A DNA stretch of 64,000 nt from Leuctra nigra (GCA_934045905.1 OW203765.1:15253409-15317408); one strand, 5' to 3'; positions 32,045-44,320 are shown, numbered from the stretch's first letter. The notes: generated by a model from the letters alone, not told the origin. Numbers and translations: made by a program.

Positions 32045-35000
32045 TTTCTTCCTTTGGTTCCTTTATCGTCATCTTCTTTCCTTCGTCGTCTCCTTGGTCG
32101 ACATCTTCTCCTTGACACAATGCGCCAAGCTTTTTTTTTTTTTTTACTTTTATTTTTATTAAATTTAATTTTAAATAATTTTTTTAATTTGTATTTAAAG
32201 TTATGTAAAAATTTGTTTTATATTGATTTTGTTTATACTTTTATAAAATATTAATAGTTTTTATTTTTCGTTTTAAATTATTATAATTGTTTTAAAGTTT
32301 ACTAATTGTTCACATAGAGATTTTTTCAATCTCATATTTGGGCACAATATTTGGTTTATAATGTTGTGCTTGGCGGCAGTTACTGGGCGAAATGATTTCA
32401 CGACTTTTAAATGCGAAAAAGTTCCGACAAAAAATTATTGCTTGACCCTTCTTTTAGATCTCAATCCTTTTAATAGCGAAGGTGCTTGGCAGTTTTTTTA
32501 CAATTTTTGTTTTTGGTCATTGACATTTCACTCAGTTCTTATATTTCACGGTAAATGTCAGAGCAGTTCATTTATTGACTTTCGGGTACTTCACGTGCCA
32601 ATCAAATGGGATATGACAGACAGGCGAAATTCAACCATCAATATCTCAGAACCTAAACGTGGAGGCCATTAAATTGCTACTACGTCATAAGATACGATTT
32701 GATAAACATTATAAGATTAACATGACGTGGATATAGAATGCCTTCTGATACCATCACTTGGAGCTATGACGTGATAACTGATAGGAGAATATTTTGTTCA
32801 AGTCAGCATCCAGTGCTTTTTCTAGTCATAAAAAAACAATACTCGTTTGTAAACAAGCTCAAGCAATAGGGAAGTCTCGTGAAGATTAGAATTCAGAATA
32901 ATATTTATTTTATGAAAGTTGAGATGTTGCTGAACACAGATGTGGTATTATTTTTGTTGTTGGACGAATAGTTCTCATGTAATTAATTTATAAAGTTTGA
33001 TAGATCTCCTCTCATTTAAAAACAGGAAAATTGGCAATGACATCACAGTTTGCTATATTGCCATGGCAACAAGGGAATCCCCATGTTAACACAATGTTCA
33101 AGACTTGGAAATGACATCACAGTTCTGATTCTTGTTAAAGGCCGTTTTTCCCGCCAAAAATCATATGATATTTGAACTCGATTTTTATCAATGAAAATTT
33201 AAGATTTCACAGGTAATAAGTGTATTAGTCATTATAATTTGTGTTTATTTATAGAAATTTACTAGAATAAAATTTCATGAGACTTCCCTATTGTCATATT
33301 ATCTCAATATCCTATCAATTGCCTATCAATATTATCCAACAAAATGACTGGTGTCACAATAAATAAAAATATGATTGGATGAAAGCATAACATTATTGTT
33401 CTTACTACCTCGCGAGGTACAGTTGCAAGGGTGAAATCACCCTATTCAGGATGAAATTTCGGGAGGAACCGGACACAATTAATATTTAGAAAAATGACAA
33501 TGGCAAGTATGGGGTTTGGGGGCTCAGAACGTAGACACTTTCGGTCTAGGTCATTCGTTTTGGTTGAATTTTGTATTGCAGTGAAGCTACAATTATCTTT
33601 ATAAGGGTCTTTTTGAAATTTTAATTCAATTCTAAGCATTTTCGTACGATTTCGACAAGATCTGTCATTTTTATGATTTTTTTTGCGTATGTGCGTATTT
33701 TTTTAGAAGAAGCTCTGATTTTTGTGTGGAGGGGGGTAGATACGGCCCCCCCCGCCCCCTCCCCCAGCCCTTTGAATACGCCCTTGCACAATTGTATTGA
33801 AAAGATGTTCTGTCAGTTAGTGAAATGTCTAAGCAAATTACTTACAAATTCACAATGACCGACATCATATCGAGAGCGTATGTGTTTCTTTATTTTCAAT
33901 TGATTCTCTTCACTCTGTCACGTTCGATTTGTCGAAATAGCTCATAGGTTCGTCCCTCCATTGTCATACCGTTGATTAACATTATAACAATATTATTTTC
34001 TTCACGTTCGCAGGGCGCCGAAGAAGAGTTCTGTACCACTACACAAACGAGAAGGGTAAAAACGGAATCCTTGATTCTGGCGTCATCAAAGCTGTCAGAC
34101 CGCACGGTGGTCAAGGACTCGGTGCAACAATGCCAGTAGCTGTGTATTTCACAGGATTGCCACCGAGTGCGGTCAAGGAAGACCTTCTGTTCAACATGTA
34201 CGGCACAAGAGACACATCTAAACAAGACCTCATGGAGAAGACACAGTTCTGGTTCAAGTTCTATGAAGAAGACATTCCGAATGTTGAGAAGAGATCCACT
34301 CTTCAGAAAAGGAACGAATGGGTCTGCAGAGAAGATGTGCCAATACATCTGTCGACATGTCCTTATTTCTTGCCGATGCGTGGGCGACGTGGACCCTCTG
34401 ACAATACTTCAAGCTTGAACTCCCATCGTCTCTTGATATCCGGTCCTGGGCACAGGTCAAGAGTTGGTGGACAAAGAAGTGGCACCTTCGCGCCCAATGT
34501 ACATCCATCAAAGGCTTCAACTTCCACTTCCCAGCGTCTCTTGATATCGGGCCCTAGACATGGATCAAGAGTAAGTGGACAAAGAAGTAGCACCTTCGCG
34601 CCCAATGTGCTCCCGTCAAAGGCTTCAACCTCCACTTCCCAGCGTCTCTTGATATCGGGCCCTGGACATGGATCAGGGGTTGGTCGACAAACACGTAGCA
34701 CCTTCGCGCCCAATGTGCTCCCGTCAAGGGCTTCAACTTCCACTTCCCAGCGTCTCTTGATATCGGGCCCTGGACATGGATCAGGGGTTGGTCGACAAAC
34801 ACGTAGCACCTTCGCGCCCAATGTGCTCCCCTCCAGGCATACACGCTCGAGCCGCTCGAGTTCGCACCCTGTCCCTGGTACCTGCTTCTCAACCCCACAC
34901 GGTTACACACGATTAGGACAACAGCCTTTAAACAGCGCGCAAGAACCGGGTTGCTTTGAAAGTATGTTGCTGTGTATTTCTGCATGCTGGAGCAATATGT

Positions 35001-35059
35001 GCTTAGGTAATTCGGATGATGAGGATTGCGATGGGTGTGAAACTGGATGTTTTTGTTAA
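30292..35059 (+). CDS. Two-domain HYD1-type ART-like protein, copy C (exons 30292-30595 and 34014-35059)
   Basis: Exon 1 ends at CAAG|GTTAGT, a weaker donor than the GTAAG of its paralogues. The 3.4-kb intron ends TTCACGTTCGCAG and exon 2 continues in phase 1, giving about 449 residues. Both modules keep LYHYT and VYFT. The tail has four repeats of 36 residues (108 bases exactly between successive CAGCGTCTCTTGATATCGG words). Its core is HGSGVGRQTRSTFAPNVLPS, and the last two copies are nearly identical. The C-terminus is Cys-rich and acidic (CLGNSDDEDCDGC, ending CFC). The intron holds a 1.75-kb insertion, a 423-bp TIR element and a MITE. Open throughout. The weaker donor and long intron could reduce splicing. 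Confidence 0.78.
31421..31495 (+). repeat. tRNA-like Pol III segment (SINE head or tRNA pseudogene)
   Basis: An A-box-like TAGCTCAGTTAGG at 31426 and a B-box-like GGGTTCGATTCCCG at 31469 are spaced as in a tRNA. The cloverleaf is incomplete and no intact anticodon arm is obvious. Confidence 0.6.
31910..32148. repeat. Foldback repeat around a TTTC microsatellite
   Basis: An A-run followed by AAGCTTGGCGCATTG at the left is mirrored by CAATGCGCCAAGCTT and a T-run at the right. Between them a (TTTC)n tract spans about 31990-32040. Long apparent reading frames here are products of the simple repeat. Confidence 0.8.
32867..33289. mobile_element. 423-bp TIR element in copy C intron
   Basis: The termini TAGGGAAGTCTCGTGAA and TTTCATGAGACTTCCCTA are inverted repeats. 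The orthologous position in copy B reads CTCAAGCAATTGTCAT without it. Interior blocks (ATTGCCATGGCAACAAGG, ATGAAAATTTAAGATTT) are related to sequence in the LRR-2 intron and the 43.7-45.9 kb element. Non-coding. Confidence 0.7.
33425..33786. mobile_element. MITE with CAAGGGTG/CGCCCTTG ends in copy C intron
   Basis: Same family and same intron position as the copy B element at 21271-21619. CAAGGGTGAAATC and GAATACGCCCTTG are the ends. Confidence 0.7.
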
Positions 35060-35480
35060 GGCTAGATTCTGTATCTGAGTTGAAGGTTTGGATGGTTGAG
35101 TACTGCTGTACTGCAGTGCCGGGAGTAGATCGCATCACTAGACACTGGTAGATGTTCCATTTATCTTGAATCGGAGGTGTACTATGAACTTCAGCCATCT
35201 GCCAATAACCATTTATCTGGTGTGAACCGCGCAAAAAGTGATTCTTAATGAGGAATGTTCGTGCTTGCATGCTGTGCCAGCTTCAGCAATATGTGTTTTA
35301 GTGATTCGGATTGGGACGGGGAGGGGAAAGGTTGAGGACCTGGGGGATGTTTTAGTTGTGGCTACATTATGTATCTGAGTTGAAGGTTTGTATGTGATGA
35401 GAGTTACTGTGATCCATGTACCGGAAGAAGAATCGCATCACACGTACATTAGCTGATGATCGTTTCTTCTGTAGTCGGAG
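34970..35480 (+). repeat. Tandem duplication of the 3' end of gene C
   Basis: The 3' end of the gene and its flank (CAATATGTG..., GATTCTGTATCTGAGTTGAA, GATCGCATCAC) is repeated about 290 bases downstream (CAATATGTGTTTTAGTGATT at 35287, TATGTATCTGAGTTGAAGG, AATCGCATCACACG). The gene uses the first copy for its stop. Confidence 0.6.
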
Positions 35481-35814
35481 GTGCGCTCTGAACTTCAGAC
35501 ATTTGCCAATAATGATTAATCAATTGGGAAACACGCAGAATAAGCAGAATAAGAATAAGCAGAATAAGCTTCTGGAATGTTCGCAATGCCAATTAAAGGC
35601 AATGCGTGGCCTGAAATACTAGATATTCTCCGACAATTCTCATCCCCTGTAGTGTCCACAGCATTTCCCTCAAGAACTGAATGCTTGTCAATAGAAATCA
35701 TAGACCCTAAATCAATTAAAAACTCCCTAAATTAGTTGAAGACATGTACATTTATGGTTTTTAAGTTGCCTGAATCGCTGCTTGCACTCAACACTTTTAG
35801 CTGACGGTAGATGT

Positions 35815-35877
35815 GACTGGTTTCGAACCCTTTACATTTCGATCAAGAGTTCACCACCTTACCAACAAACAGCTCGT
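35815..35877 (-). repeat. Weak tRNA-like segment
   Basis: Read on the minus strand, a TTGGTAAGGTGGTGAAC word (A-box-like) is followed by GGGTTCGAAACCAGTC (B-box-like). The acceptor stem is not convincing. Confidence 0.35.
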
Positions 35878-35929
35878 AATTATAAAATACATAATTTGAG
35901 ATGTTAATGACCCCTGGCAGCTACACTAT

Positions 35930-36200
35930 CTAGGTGTCAATTAGGTAATTAGTCGCGGTAAAAATATGAATTTAAATATTCCCGCGTCATATCTCAAGGA
36001 TGATCTGCGACGATGTGCTCGACTTAGTCTGCCACCTAGGTGTCAATTAGATAATTATTGAGTTGAAATATTGCGCGTCTTTTCTTAACCAAGGTCTCGA
36101 TATTGTCCTATCTGGCGGGTAAAATTTGAATTTCACACCTATTCTTGACCAAGGTTTCGCTAATGCGCTATCTGGCGGGTAAAATTTGAATTTTTATGAT
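35930..36200. repeat. Short tandem duplications
   Basis: TAGGTGTCAATTAG occurs near 35930 and 36036. The 60-base unit ending CTATCTGGCGGGTAAAATTTGAATTT occurs twice in a row near 36080-36195 (described by its parts CTATCTGGCGGG and TAAAATTTGAATTT). The sequence to 36900 is AT-rich with no gene visible. Confidence 0.6.
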
Positions 36201-36900
36201 CTGTCACACTTTCTAATCGTTAAGATTTAAAATTCACTATTATTTCAAGGCGCGAAATATATTTGAATTATACCACAACACTTGCTTTTAGAAAAAGATA
36301 TGTTTTTTAAAGTTTTCTCCAACTACTTTCACTTACTTACTTCAAGTTTTTCCAAGTTTTTGTAAAAAAATCATTAAAAATCATATTGTAAGAATTCAAA
36401 CAGAATTTGATTATGAGATATTCCATAAAAGTGAAAAACTAAATCTGATAATTTCATTCCAAAAAAAAATTGTAAAGATATATTCCCATGATATTTTCAG
36501 CATGTAATTTGAATGAGATTTATTCCATAAAAGTGAAAAAACTTAATTTGATAATGTAATCACAAAGAAAAAATGTAATTATATATTTTGGTGATATTTG
36601 GGGAAAGAGGGATAGGAATACAGAGGTGAAAATTATTCTACACTTGAATACGTGGTCGGATAGGGTCATCTATATGAAATGATACCAAGTTGTTGACAAT
36701 AATTTACGCTAAGTTTTATATAAAAAATTTCAACACTATTTAAAATAATTGAATTCTAGTCACAACTTGATATTTTTTCTATAGACTTACCTAAAAGATC
36801 TCTGCAACTGTTATCGTCACTTTTTCACTATTGAAAGCTGATACACATGGTACAAATTATGAGTCACTTTTCTCTGAATTGGAAATCATAGCGGTTTAGG

Positions 36901-37128
36901 CTATCTCTCCCCAAATACGCAATCTGTATTTTTTTTCTTATATTTCCAATAATGCGGCGTCGGTAAGAATGTCATTGAACCGTTTTGATAAAAAAAAAAA
37001 AGTTTGAATTTGTTCCCTTGCACATCTTGGGCATCATCTGGAATGCTGAGTGTTAGTAATATGGTACTGCCGAACCGGGTGTTCACTCGTCTTCCGTTAA
37101 CAACGTCATAGTATCTTCCAATTTCCAT
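36901..37128 (-). pseudogene. Small ORF, possibly Polinton-associated
   Basis: A 75-codon frame whose core, IGRYYDVVNGRRVNTRFGS followed by ILLTL and later FLPTPHYW, resembles a small family often found near Polinton-type polymerases in arthropods (pattern YxVxxxRRVxTxYG...LP). I recognise only the pattern, not a named family. It lies on the same strand as the polymerase fragment at 39.3-41.2 kb. Sequence between 37130 and 37790 shows nothing else. Confidence 0.3.
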
Positions 37129-37795
37129 GTCCCAGCGGATCTTGTCGGGACACCTCCACCTGCCGACGCAGAATTAAATGCGTTGATGAACGACTTAAAC
37201 AAATAAATAACACATTAGGTATCAGAACAAATTGTAATTATCATGTTTTACATAAACGATCTCTGCTCACATTTCTTATTTGATGAAAAAATTCGAGTTT
37301 GTTATAAAAGTCAGCTTGTAAACACCACGTATGAAAAATGCGCTTCATTATTATTTGAATTATGTGTTTTACTCTATGTATGATGTCACTCTTTTAAACA
37401 CAATTTCTAAAGCGTAATAAATTCACTCTTCGTTAATTCTGATGCGTAATATAGAAATCGATTTTTATAAATCGGAATAACTATCTATATTCCACTCTAT
37501 AATTATTTAAGCAACACTAATTTATATTAAAAACTTAAAAGTGACAATGTGACCTGACTCGATGTTACATTTATAAAAAAATATATCTTACATGATGATA
37601 ACTTCAACTAAAATATTTTGCTGTAGATACAGACATTTTACTATTTAAAAATATATTATGTAAATGTCAACTCACCATTGTTAATTGCTGGAAACGTATT
37701 GTAGATTTCAACGAGATGAGAGGCAGACAGAGTTCAGGAGCAGAGTGACGTTAATCTTCAAATATTGCTCGCGATTCGACGATTTGAAGAGGGGT

Positions 37796-38388
37796 CAGGG
37801 GCGGATCTAGCCTCTCGTCATGGGAGGGACGATTTTGGAAAATATGAAGGGGTCTAGGGGTCTATCCCCAGCCACGGGCGTCCGCAGATTTTTTGCCAGG
37901 GGGTGGGGGTAATGCAAGGAAAACAATTGCCCCACGGGTTAAGGGGGTTGTGGGGGGCGAGCCCCCCACCCTGCCCCGCAGGGCGTTTTTTGGTTTTTGG
38001 ACACTTTGAAATCAAATTTTGAGACGTTAGGAGTGCCCCCACCTTGCCCCGCAGGGTATTTTTTGGTTTGACCACCAAAAACACCACCAAATTTGTATGC
38101 TATCCTGACATCCTTGCCCCCGAGTCACCCCTGTGGACGCCCATGCTCTCAGCCGCCAAAGACCCATCTTTTCTGGCAATTTTTTTTTCAAAATATTGAA
38201 GAAAACATTTAGTTTTAAAGCACTTTTAGAGCAAAGATTAATCCTTGCCAATAAACAAGCCATGATTACGATATTTTTCTAAATTTGACGAAATGAAAAA
38301 TCAATCTGCTGATCTTAATAGAAGGTGGAGGAAGAATCATGGGGGGGGGGGCGATCGCCCCTTCCGCCCCTCCTTGGATCCGCCCCTG
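37796..38388. mobile_element. hAT-type MITE with nested TIR element
   Basis: CAGGGGCGGATCTAG and TTGGATCCGCCCCTG are the ends, and AGAGGGGT stands on both sides (37788-37795 and 38389-38396), an exact 8-bp duplication. Inside, CACGGGCGTCCGCAG (37873) and CTGTGGACGCCCATG (38131) bound a second element whose interior matches the repeat unit of the MITE at 24319-24895. Confidence 0.85.
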
Positions 38389-38662
38389 AGAGGGGTTTTA
38401 CGCAAACTCATCATTCACCGCCATTACATGCGGCTTAAAATATTGCCAACACGTCAAATCACACGTTTCCACAGGTGGAAGAGTGTTAACGTTGCGAGAT
38501 TTCCGCTAATGTTCAAGGTCTCGGAGACGTGCGCGATGAGAACGGAAACACGAAAAATGAAACCGTAGTCGACGCTACTTGAGAATTTCAAGATTCAAAT
38601 ATTTCACCAAAAAATCCATTCCTAATTCAAACACAACTCTCTGATTGATTTTATCGCGTTGA

Positions 38663-39334
38663 TTATCCATTTTCACAAGTTTTAACAAACTGGGACAAAT
38701 CATCCATATTAACCTCGGATTTTTTAATTAATCGTGTTTTTAGATAATTATTTAAAGTTGTTTTCACAAATCTGCAATACGCATTCTTAACACCACTGCT
38801 TCTATCTTTGATTTGTGTAAGAGTAAAAGTGATGGCTTCTGATTGCCTCAGAATTTCTCCACATGTTGTTTCACTCAAAAGCACGCCGAAATTCAAATTA
38901 CTTATACTTTTTAAACCGATATATTTCCCGTGGACGTTTTCTTCTACAAACATCGTGTGATTATCAAAATCTTTTTAAGGTGAATCTCGAACATCGATGA
39001 TAAACGCATACGTAGTCCACATCTTGAGTTCTTCCAAAAATTCTGTCCATTCCAAAAACGATAAAATCACACTAGAACCATTTACCGATGAAATTAATTT
39101 AACAAACGGTGTAAACTCATCTTCAGCATTCAGCCCAACGATAATAAGTTTAGATCGATATGGATTCACATAGAGAAGTGATTGCACAACACCGAGAAAT
39201 GGTTTTTCATCTCTTCCCGGAGTAATTTTCATTTTTATAAAAAGACACAAACACAGAATTTCGACTGTCTTCTTCAAAGGTGTCGAGGCAACTGACCTCT
39301 TTCGATTTGGATTCAACGTGCTTGAACACAACAA
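38663..39334 (-). pseudogene. Decayed Polinton-associated ORFs of unknown function
   Basis: Two minus-strand frames (39334-38975 and 38953-38663) follow each other. The first has FLGVVQSLLYVNPYRSKLI and GLNAEDEFTPFVKL; the second is a basic, helical 96-residue segment (CRFVKTTLNNYLKTRLI). They look like pieces of one gene separated by a stop or frame change. Similar small proteins accompany Polinton-type polymerases in insect genomes, but I cannot name a function. Confidence 0.4.
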
Positions 39335-41150
39335 TTTGTGTAAACGTCACCAGCACCCCTAAATTTGCCAGTTATGTGATCATGGTCACGAACACGATCA
39401 ACATCGTCCAGAGGCTTTTCACAAATGCTACACATGGTGGCTTGTGCAAAGGAAATCTCGTCTTCATCTGTCATCTTAAGAGGGATAATTTTGAACATTA
39501 TTTTCAATAATTTCTCCTGCATAACCAGAAGTGAATTAAAAAAATTATCCACAACATTATCACCGCTGTACACACGAGGTGGCTCGAACGCTTCTCCCTC
39601 CGCATCAATCACAACGAAGGCATATCCCGAAGGATCATGCAAGGCGGTCTTATGCGTATGTGACCGTGCATCATCAGGTTCACAACCATTCAACTTCCTC
39701 ACAAATACCCAAAATCTGCATATATAGTGAAAGGTGCTTTAAATGAAAAGCCTCTTTCTCTCAACTTCATGGAATTGTCACCCTCTGGAGGCATAACAAT
39801 TCTTTGAGGGTCGTGTGAGTCGCAGAGGGTGTGATGCGCTTCAAGCCTTTCCTCTGTGGAAAATCTATGCAGGCAACGATGGCAATAAAATGCTCTACCG
39901 TGATGTTTGGTCAGTGAACTAAGAAGGCGACTGAGGTCCTTGATGAGAAAGTAATGATTATTTTCCTCTTCGGACATGAATAACAAATTAATATGACTAT
40001 CTATATTTTCTTTCGTAATTCTAAAGGGGTCACTATTTTATAATTACCAAATTTATCGGGCATTACCCCATATACATTTACGGAAATGGACTCGTTTTGT
40101 TTCTCAAATCTATGGATATTACTAATTTTTATAGGGTATTCTATTCCACTCATATTTACACTAGATTCTAAATTAATATAATTATTTACATGTTCTGCAT
40201 TAAATGCCGGAGGGTGAAGATGGGCTGAAATACTCCACAGGAAACACTTTTGGTCGTCGTTTTTTACATTTATGATTGATTTCGTATAATATAATTTAGG
40301 TGGTAGAAGCATATAACTACTGGCAGCTAATGGAGAATATTTTACTGATTTTAATTATAATTGTAAAACTCTATCTACGATCCAACCGCTCCCTTCACGT
40401 TGAAAATTCTGACATGCTTTAGCCATCGATGAGAAAGCTACGTTGAATTGTTCGTCAAACTCATCCATATTATTAATTAAAACACTATTCTTACTTCTAA
40501 AGCATGCTTTTGTGAAGACCTCATCTTCACCCACATTTTTTTTTTTAAATTGAACAACTAAACTTAAGTACCATTTTACACCTTTAAACACTTCTAAATC
40601 TTTTGCTAATTTCACTCTCACCGTGTCCATTCTGTCTGAAACAAATTTTAAAACGTCTAAAGAATCCTGTTCAACTTCGTCACTGTCTTCACCTCCTTTA
40701 TACGTATATGATTTTACGTTTCCTCTAAGAGCACTACTCACTTCACACGTGTACTGGTCAGGTTCTTCTGCAGGCAGCGATGTTGATGACGGCCCAGAAG
40801 TTGATGGCGGTAGATCAGCAGCTGGGTCGTCGACATGTCCAACCTCCGCGTTTGAAGCTCTCAGGGTTCAGGGGATTATGATATTTGACATGGGCCTGCA
40901 GATTATCCCTGCGGTTGAACGATGCGTTGCAGAGAGTACACGTGTGAAGAGCTGTTGATTTAACAGATGGAGGAGTAGGATGCATAGCCAATTTGTGACG
41001 TTTTAAATTTGAATTTAAAGTATACGTAACGCCACAAATTGTACAGGGGAACGTTGACTTCTCCCCCTTACTATGCACCCTGCCATGTCGCTTGAGACTA
41101 TCCTTGCGCTTGAAGCTGGCATTGCACTCCTCACACTTGAAGTTCTCCAT
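39313..41150 (-). pseudogene. Polinton/Maverick-type protein-primed DNA polymerase B, N-terminal part with C2H2 zinc fingers (broken)
   Basis: Reading leftwards from ATG at 41150: three C2H2 fingers (CEECNASFKRKDSLKRHGRVH, quoted in part; CTICGVTY; CTLCNASF), an acidic S/P linker, then the region typical of arthropod Polinton-like polymerase genes. This includes YCHRCLHRFSTEERLEAHH, the exonuclease-I-like FTIYADF, the SHTHKTALHDPSGYAFVV block and the finger CSICEKPL...RDHDHITGKFRG. After that homology stops, so the palm domain with the polymerase catalytic Asp residues is missing. There are frame changes near 40868, 40012 and 39708 and a stop at 40355-40357. The start is preceded by TCTTTGTAG, a good splice acceptor. 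This is an inactive remnant; no TIRs, integrase or capsid genes are seen. Confidence 0.7.
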
Positions 41151-41247
41151 CTTTCTACAAAGATAAAATAAAAATTATTTGTAAAAATGTATTTTCCAAT
41201 ATAGAAATGTATTACCTTATTGTTATTCAACTTTATCTTTAAAATTA

Positions 41248-42260
41248 TTAAGCGAGCGGAGCGAGCGTCTCCACTTGACTCTTGCGGCACTTTCTCTGTG
41301 TGTGTGTTTGTTTGTTTGTTTGTTTGTTTGTTTTTTTGCTGGTTCAACCCAGGCCGCACCGTTCAACGTATCGATCTGAAATTTTGCACACACATTCATC
41401 TCATACTAACTTAGACCATATATAAGACCATATATTAGACCCATATAAATACCATTGTAGGTTCGAGGAGTCCGTTGCGGCCGCCCGATGCGCTCCATTC
41501 AAAACAACTCGGAAGCAAGCAGCTGTCTATCTATTATTGTTTGAATACGTAACAATTATTTCTTTTCGATTTCTTTGCGGTTAGATAATAGTTAAAGCAA
41601 TACATGCGAGGTTATACTTAGGGTTTATTTTATTATTTTTGAAGATGTAGTTAATAGGTATAGGTATTTATTGTTTACGAGAGTTTTAACATGCAGTCTT
41701 ACTTCCAATCTTTTCAAAGGCTGAGCAAATTATTTGCAGACCGATGAAATGTCTGCTTGATTGTAGAAATAGATTGGTTGGTTGATAATTGAAATTATGT
41801 TGATGAAATATTTATTTCATTTGTATCAGATACAATGTGTTAGATTTGTGTTAGGTAAGCAATGTGCTAGAAGAAATAAGCTCTTTTATACGGAACGGCA
41901 AGTAACTGTTTGGATAATGTTTCTTAAATTATGTTTGCTCATATTAGCACTTAGATAATGGCCTATTTTGTGGTTTGAATCTCTGTATTATTTATTTATA
42001 ATAATTCCATAATACCTACGTACCTAAATACTGAAATAAATACACATGAGTGTGTATCATGTTGCAATGACTTGCAATAACTGTTGCAATAACTTGCAAT
42101 GAGAAGCAAATTCAGCTATTTTTTATATAATTTAGTGGATCGTGCTTCTAGATTTCAGTTGTTTTAGGTATATTATTGCCGGCTTTTAAGGAATTATGGT
42201 TCGAGGTTTTGCACGTATCCGTGCTCGCTTATCAACGCGTTACACAGAGCGTTTTCCTAG
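41248..42260 (+). mobile_element. H1 Helitron-like element, about 1 kb
   Basis: Begins TTAAGCGAGCGGAGCGAGCG, continues with the CACTTTCTCTGTGTGTG and GTTTG repeat region and the CGATCTGAAATTTTGCAC phrase, and ends CAACGCGTTACACAGAGCG then TTTTCCTAG followed by T. The left flank is A and the right flank T, the usual Helitron target. No coding sequence. Confidence 0.75.
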
Positions 42261-42701
42261 TTATTTAAACGTACACTCAGCCAAACATAAAGTGATCGTG
42301 ATGAAAAGTTAGAGTATCATCTCTTGTCTATTAATTTTCCGATTGCCTGTACAAACCGGTCAGACCTCTCACTCTAGCTGCTATCTCTCTCTGTCCTCGA
42401 GTAATAACAAGGGATGGGGGAGATATTGACGTCAAATAGAAACAGGTAATTTCTCAATCGCATCAGCCTAAGCATGTCGAATCTTCATTCGAATATTGCT
42501 CCTGGCTAACCCGATCGTGGTCTACCTAGATTTCGGCTCACATTTTCTCAATAAGTGCAATCTATATTATGTTTCAGATTCATAATTTTAAAAATATTTA
42601 TTATGAAGTTATGCTTTTGCTAATTTATAATTTCATTTGCAAACAATCCGGTTTATGTGCAGTTAATCAATTCATAGCTCAAAGAATACGTCTGTCTATA
42701 T

Positions 42702-43698
42702 CAGTGGCAATCAACCTGCGGCCCGCGGGCCGCATGCGGCCCGTGGAACTAATTTTTGTGGCCCCCCAGGTGATGTTTCCAATACCTATTCGTACTTATT
42801 CACAAAATCAAAATCAACTGTGCAAATAATATAAAAAATAACAAATAACAAAATGTTTCATTGAAAAAATTATTTGAAAAATGTGAAATGTTTTATTATT
42901 TTATATGATTTGGTTTTTTAAAGTTAAGTTTTGTCCTGAAGAAGGTCCAAACATATTGATCGAAACTGTTAACATTACATAGAAATAAACTAACAGGATG
43001 AAATATCCATATGAAGAAGATTTTAACAATTTCTTGTTTGCACTTGAGAGGAATTTTGAGAGTTGTCATGTTAGGATCCACGCAACAGGCTGTAAATGCG
43101 ACGAAAACTTCTTAAATGTAACTTCATACTTGTTAAAACGAAAATTAAGCCATTTACCAATTTCGAAAATTGTGAAATAGTGTATTGTTTTGGCGTGTGA
43201 TACTTTGTTCAATTCGTTCCCTAATAAACAAAATACACTGAATTAACCAGACACATAAGAAGGGGTTGGGGGTTGGGGGATTATCCCCCCAACCCGAGCA
43301 GACTGACCCCCCATTGACCATACAAAAATAAGTGCATCCCAGAACCACTTATAAATAGCTTAAATTCTAAAAAAAACGACTTGCGAGGCAACAATTGGAG
43401 GGTAGTTTGATTCAGTTCGGGCATTTTAGAGCACCAGAAATTGAATCACTTTTAAATTGTAAAATTTTTAAATGACGCCCTGCGGGGCTAAAATTTACAT
43501 GCTTCGCTCCTTAGACCCCCCTTCCGGGTGTCGAAATACCCCCCTCCCCCCCTCTCAAGATAAAAGTAGTTCCTACGCGCATGGATGAACCAACCTGAAC
43601 ACGTGAGCATTATTGTACTTTTTTTAAAAAAATGCGGGCCGCCAACAAAAGCAAATTCGTATTATTAGCCCGCAAGTCAAAAAGGTTGAGTACCACTG
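42702..43698. mobile_element. hAT-type element in arm 1 of the foldback
   Basis: The ends CAGTGGCAATCAACCT and AGGTTGAGTACCACTG resemble the widespread hAT end CAGTGGTTCTCAACC. The octamer GTCTATAT is present on both sides (42694-42701 and 43699-43706). It contains paired GCGGCCCGC/GCGGGCCGC words and a G-rich MITE remnant. No complete transposase is visible. Confidence 0.9.
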
Positions 43699-44320
43699 GT
43701 CTATATAAATGATTGGGTTTACATCCTACATTGACTTTAAATTAATTTGACGAGAAAAACTAAATTTCAAAATAACACTCACATTATAGTTTTTCTTTTG
43801 TCTATACAAAAAAAAATTACCTATTGCCAATATTATGACAGTTACGTCTTTTCATTGGAATTTATTTCAAAACCGACTTTAATATTACTTTACTCATAAC
43901 TCAAAATATAACAATTTTCATTATTAAATATCAATTTGAATTTACGTAAATATCTTTGAGGGACTTTAACACTATGTTGAAAATCAGTGTGATGTAATAT
44001 TTATCAAACAACAATGATGTTGCCATAGCAACAATAAAATTATGACAGAACATGACATTAATGTCTTTGTCCCGCCATAATGTTCACTGACATTAAATTT
44101 CATATTTATGAAGGACATTATTTTCTATTGAAGATCCTGACAAAATTCATCTTGTTGTTTTGAATAATTATAATCCAACTTATTTTAAAATTGATGGATA
44201 TTCCCTAACAATTTTTTGTATGGATACCTACTGTAGGGGATGCAGTTAAATAAATGGCAGCATTTAGCTTGCATTTTAAGCGCCAAGCCTAATTTATGCA
44301 TCAAGTTTAATTTTACTGGA

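Larger units (their letters stand above)
30764..32516 (-). mobile_element. 1.75-kb insertion in copy C intron, possible Helitron-like end
   Basis: Introns A and B read straight from GATTAAACGATAT into ATTTCACTC; in copy C about 1.75 kb intervenes. Read on the minus strand the left edge ends GCGTCGAGCTAACGCCTGACTAG in two parts: hairpin arms GCGT and ACGC, then CTAG. This resembles a Helitron 3' end. The other end is not a clear 5'-TC. The insertion carries a tRNA-like segment and a foldback with a TTTC array. Confidence 0.5.

Noticed and set aside
31949..32254. Phenylalanine/serine-rich frames in copy C intron
   Set aside because: They are translations of the TTTC microsatellite and T-runs in a foldback repeat.
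34363..34821. 152-residue minus-strand frame over the gene C repeat tail
   Set aside because: The 108-bp unit is a multiple of three, so any stop-free frame stays open in every unit. This is an artefact of the repeat.
39425..40958. Plus-strand ORFs opposite the polymerase remnant
   Set aside because: Shadows of the minus-strand polymerase and zinc-finger frames, which carry the recognisable motifs.
43257..43590. Second complete G-rich hAT MITE inside the element at 42702-43698
   Set aside because: Only a right-end-like TTCCTACGCGC is visible; no matching left end or target repeat was found.
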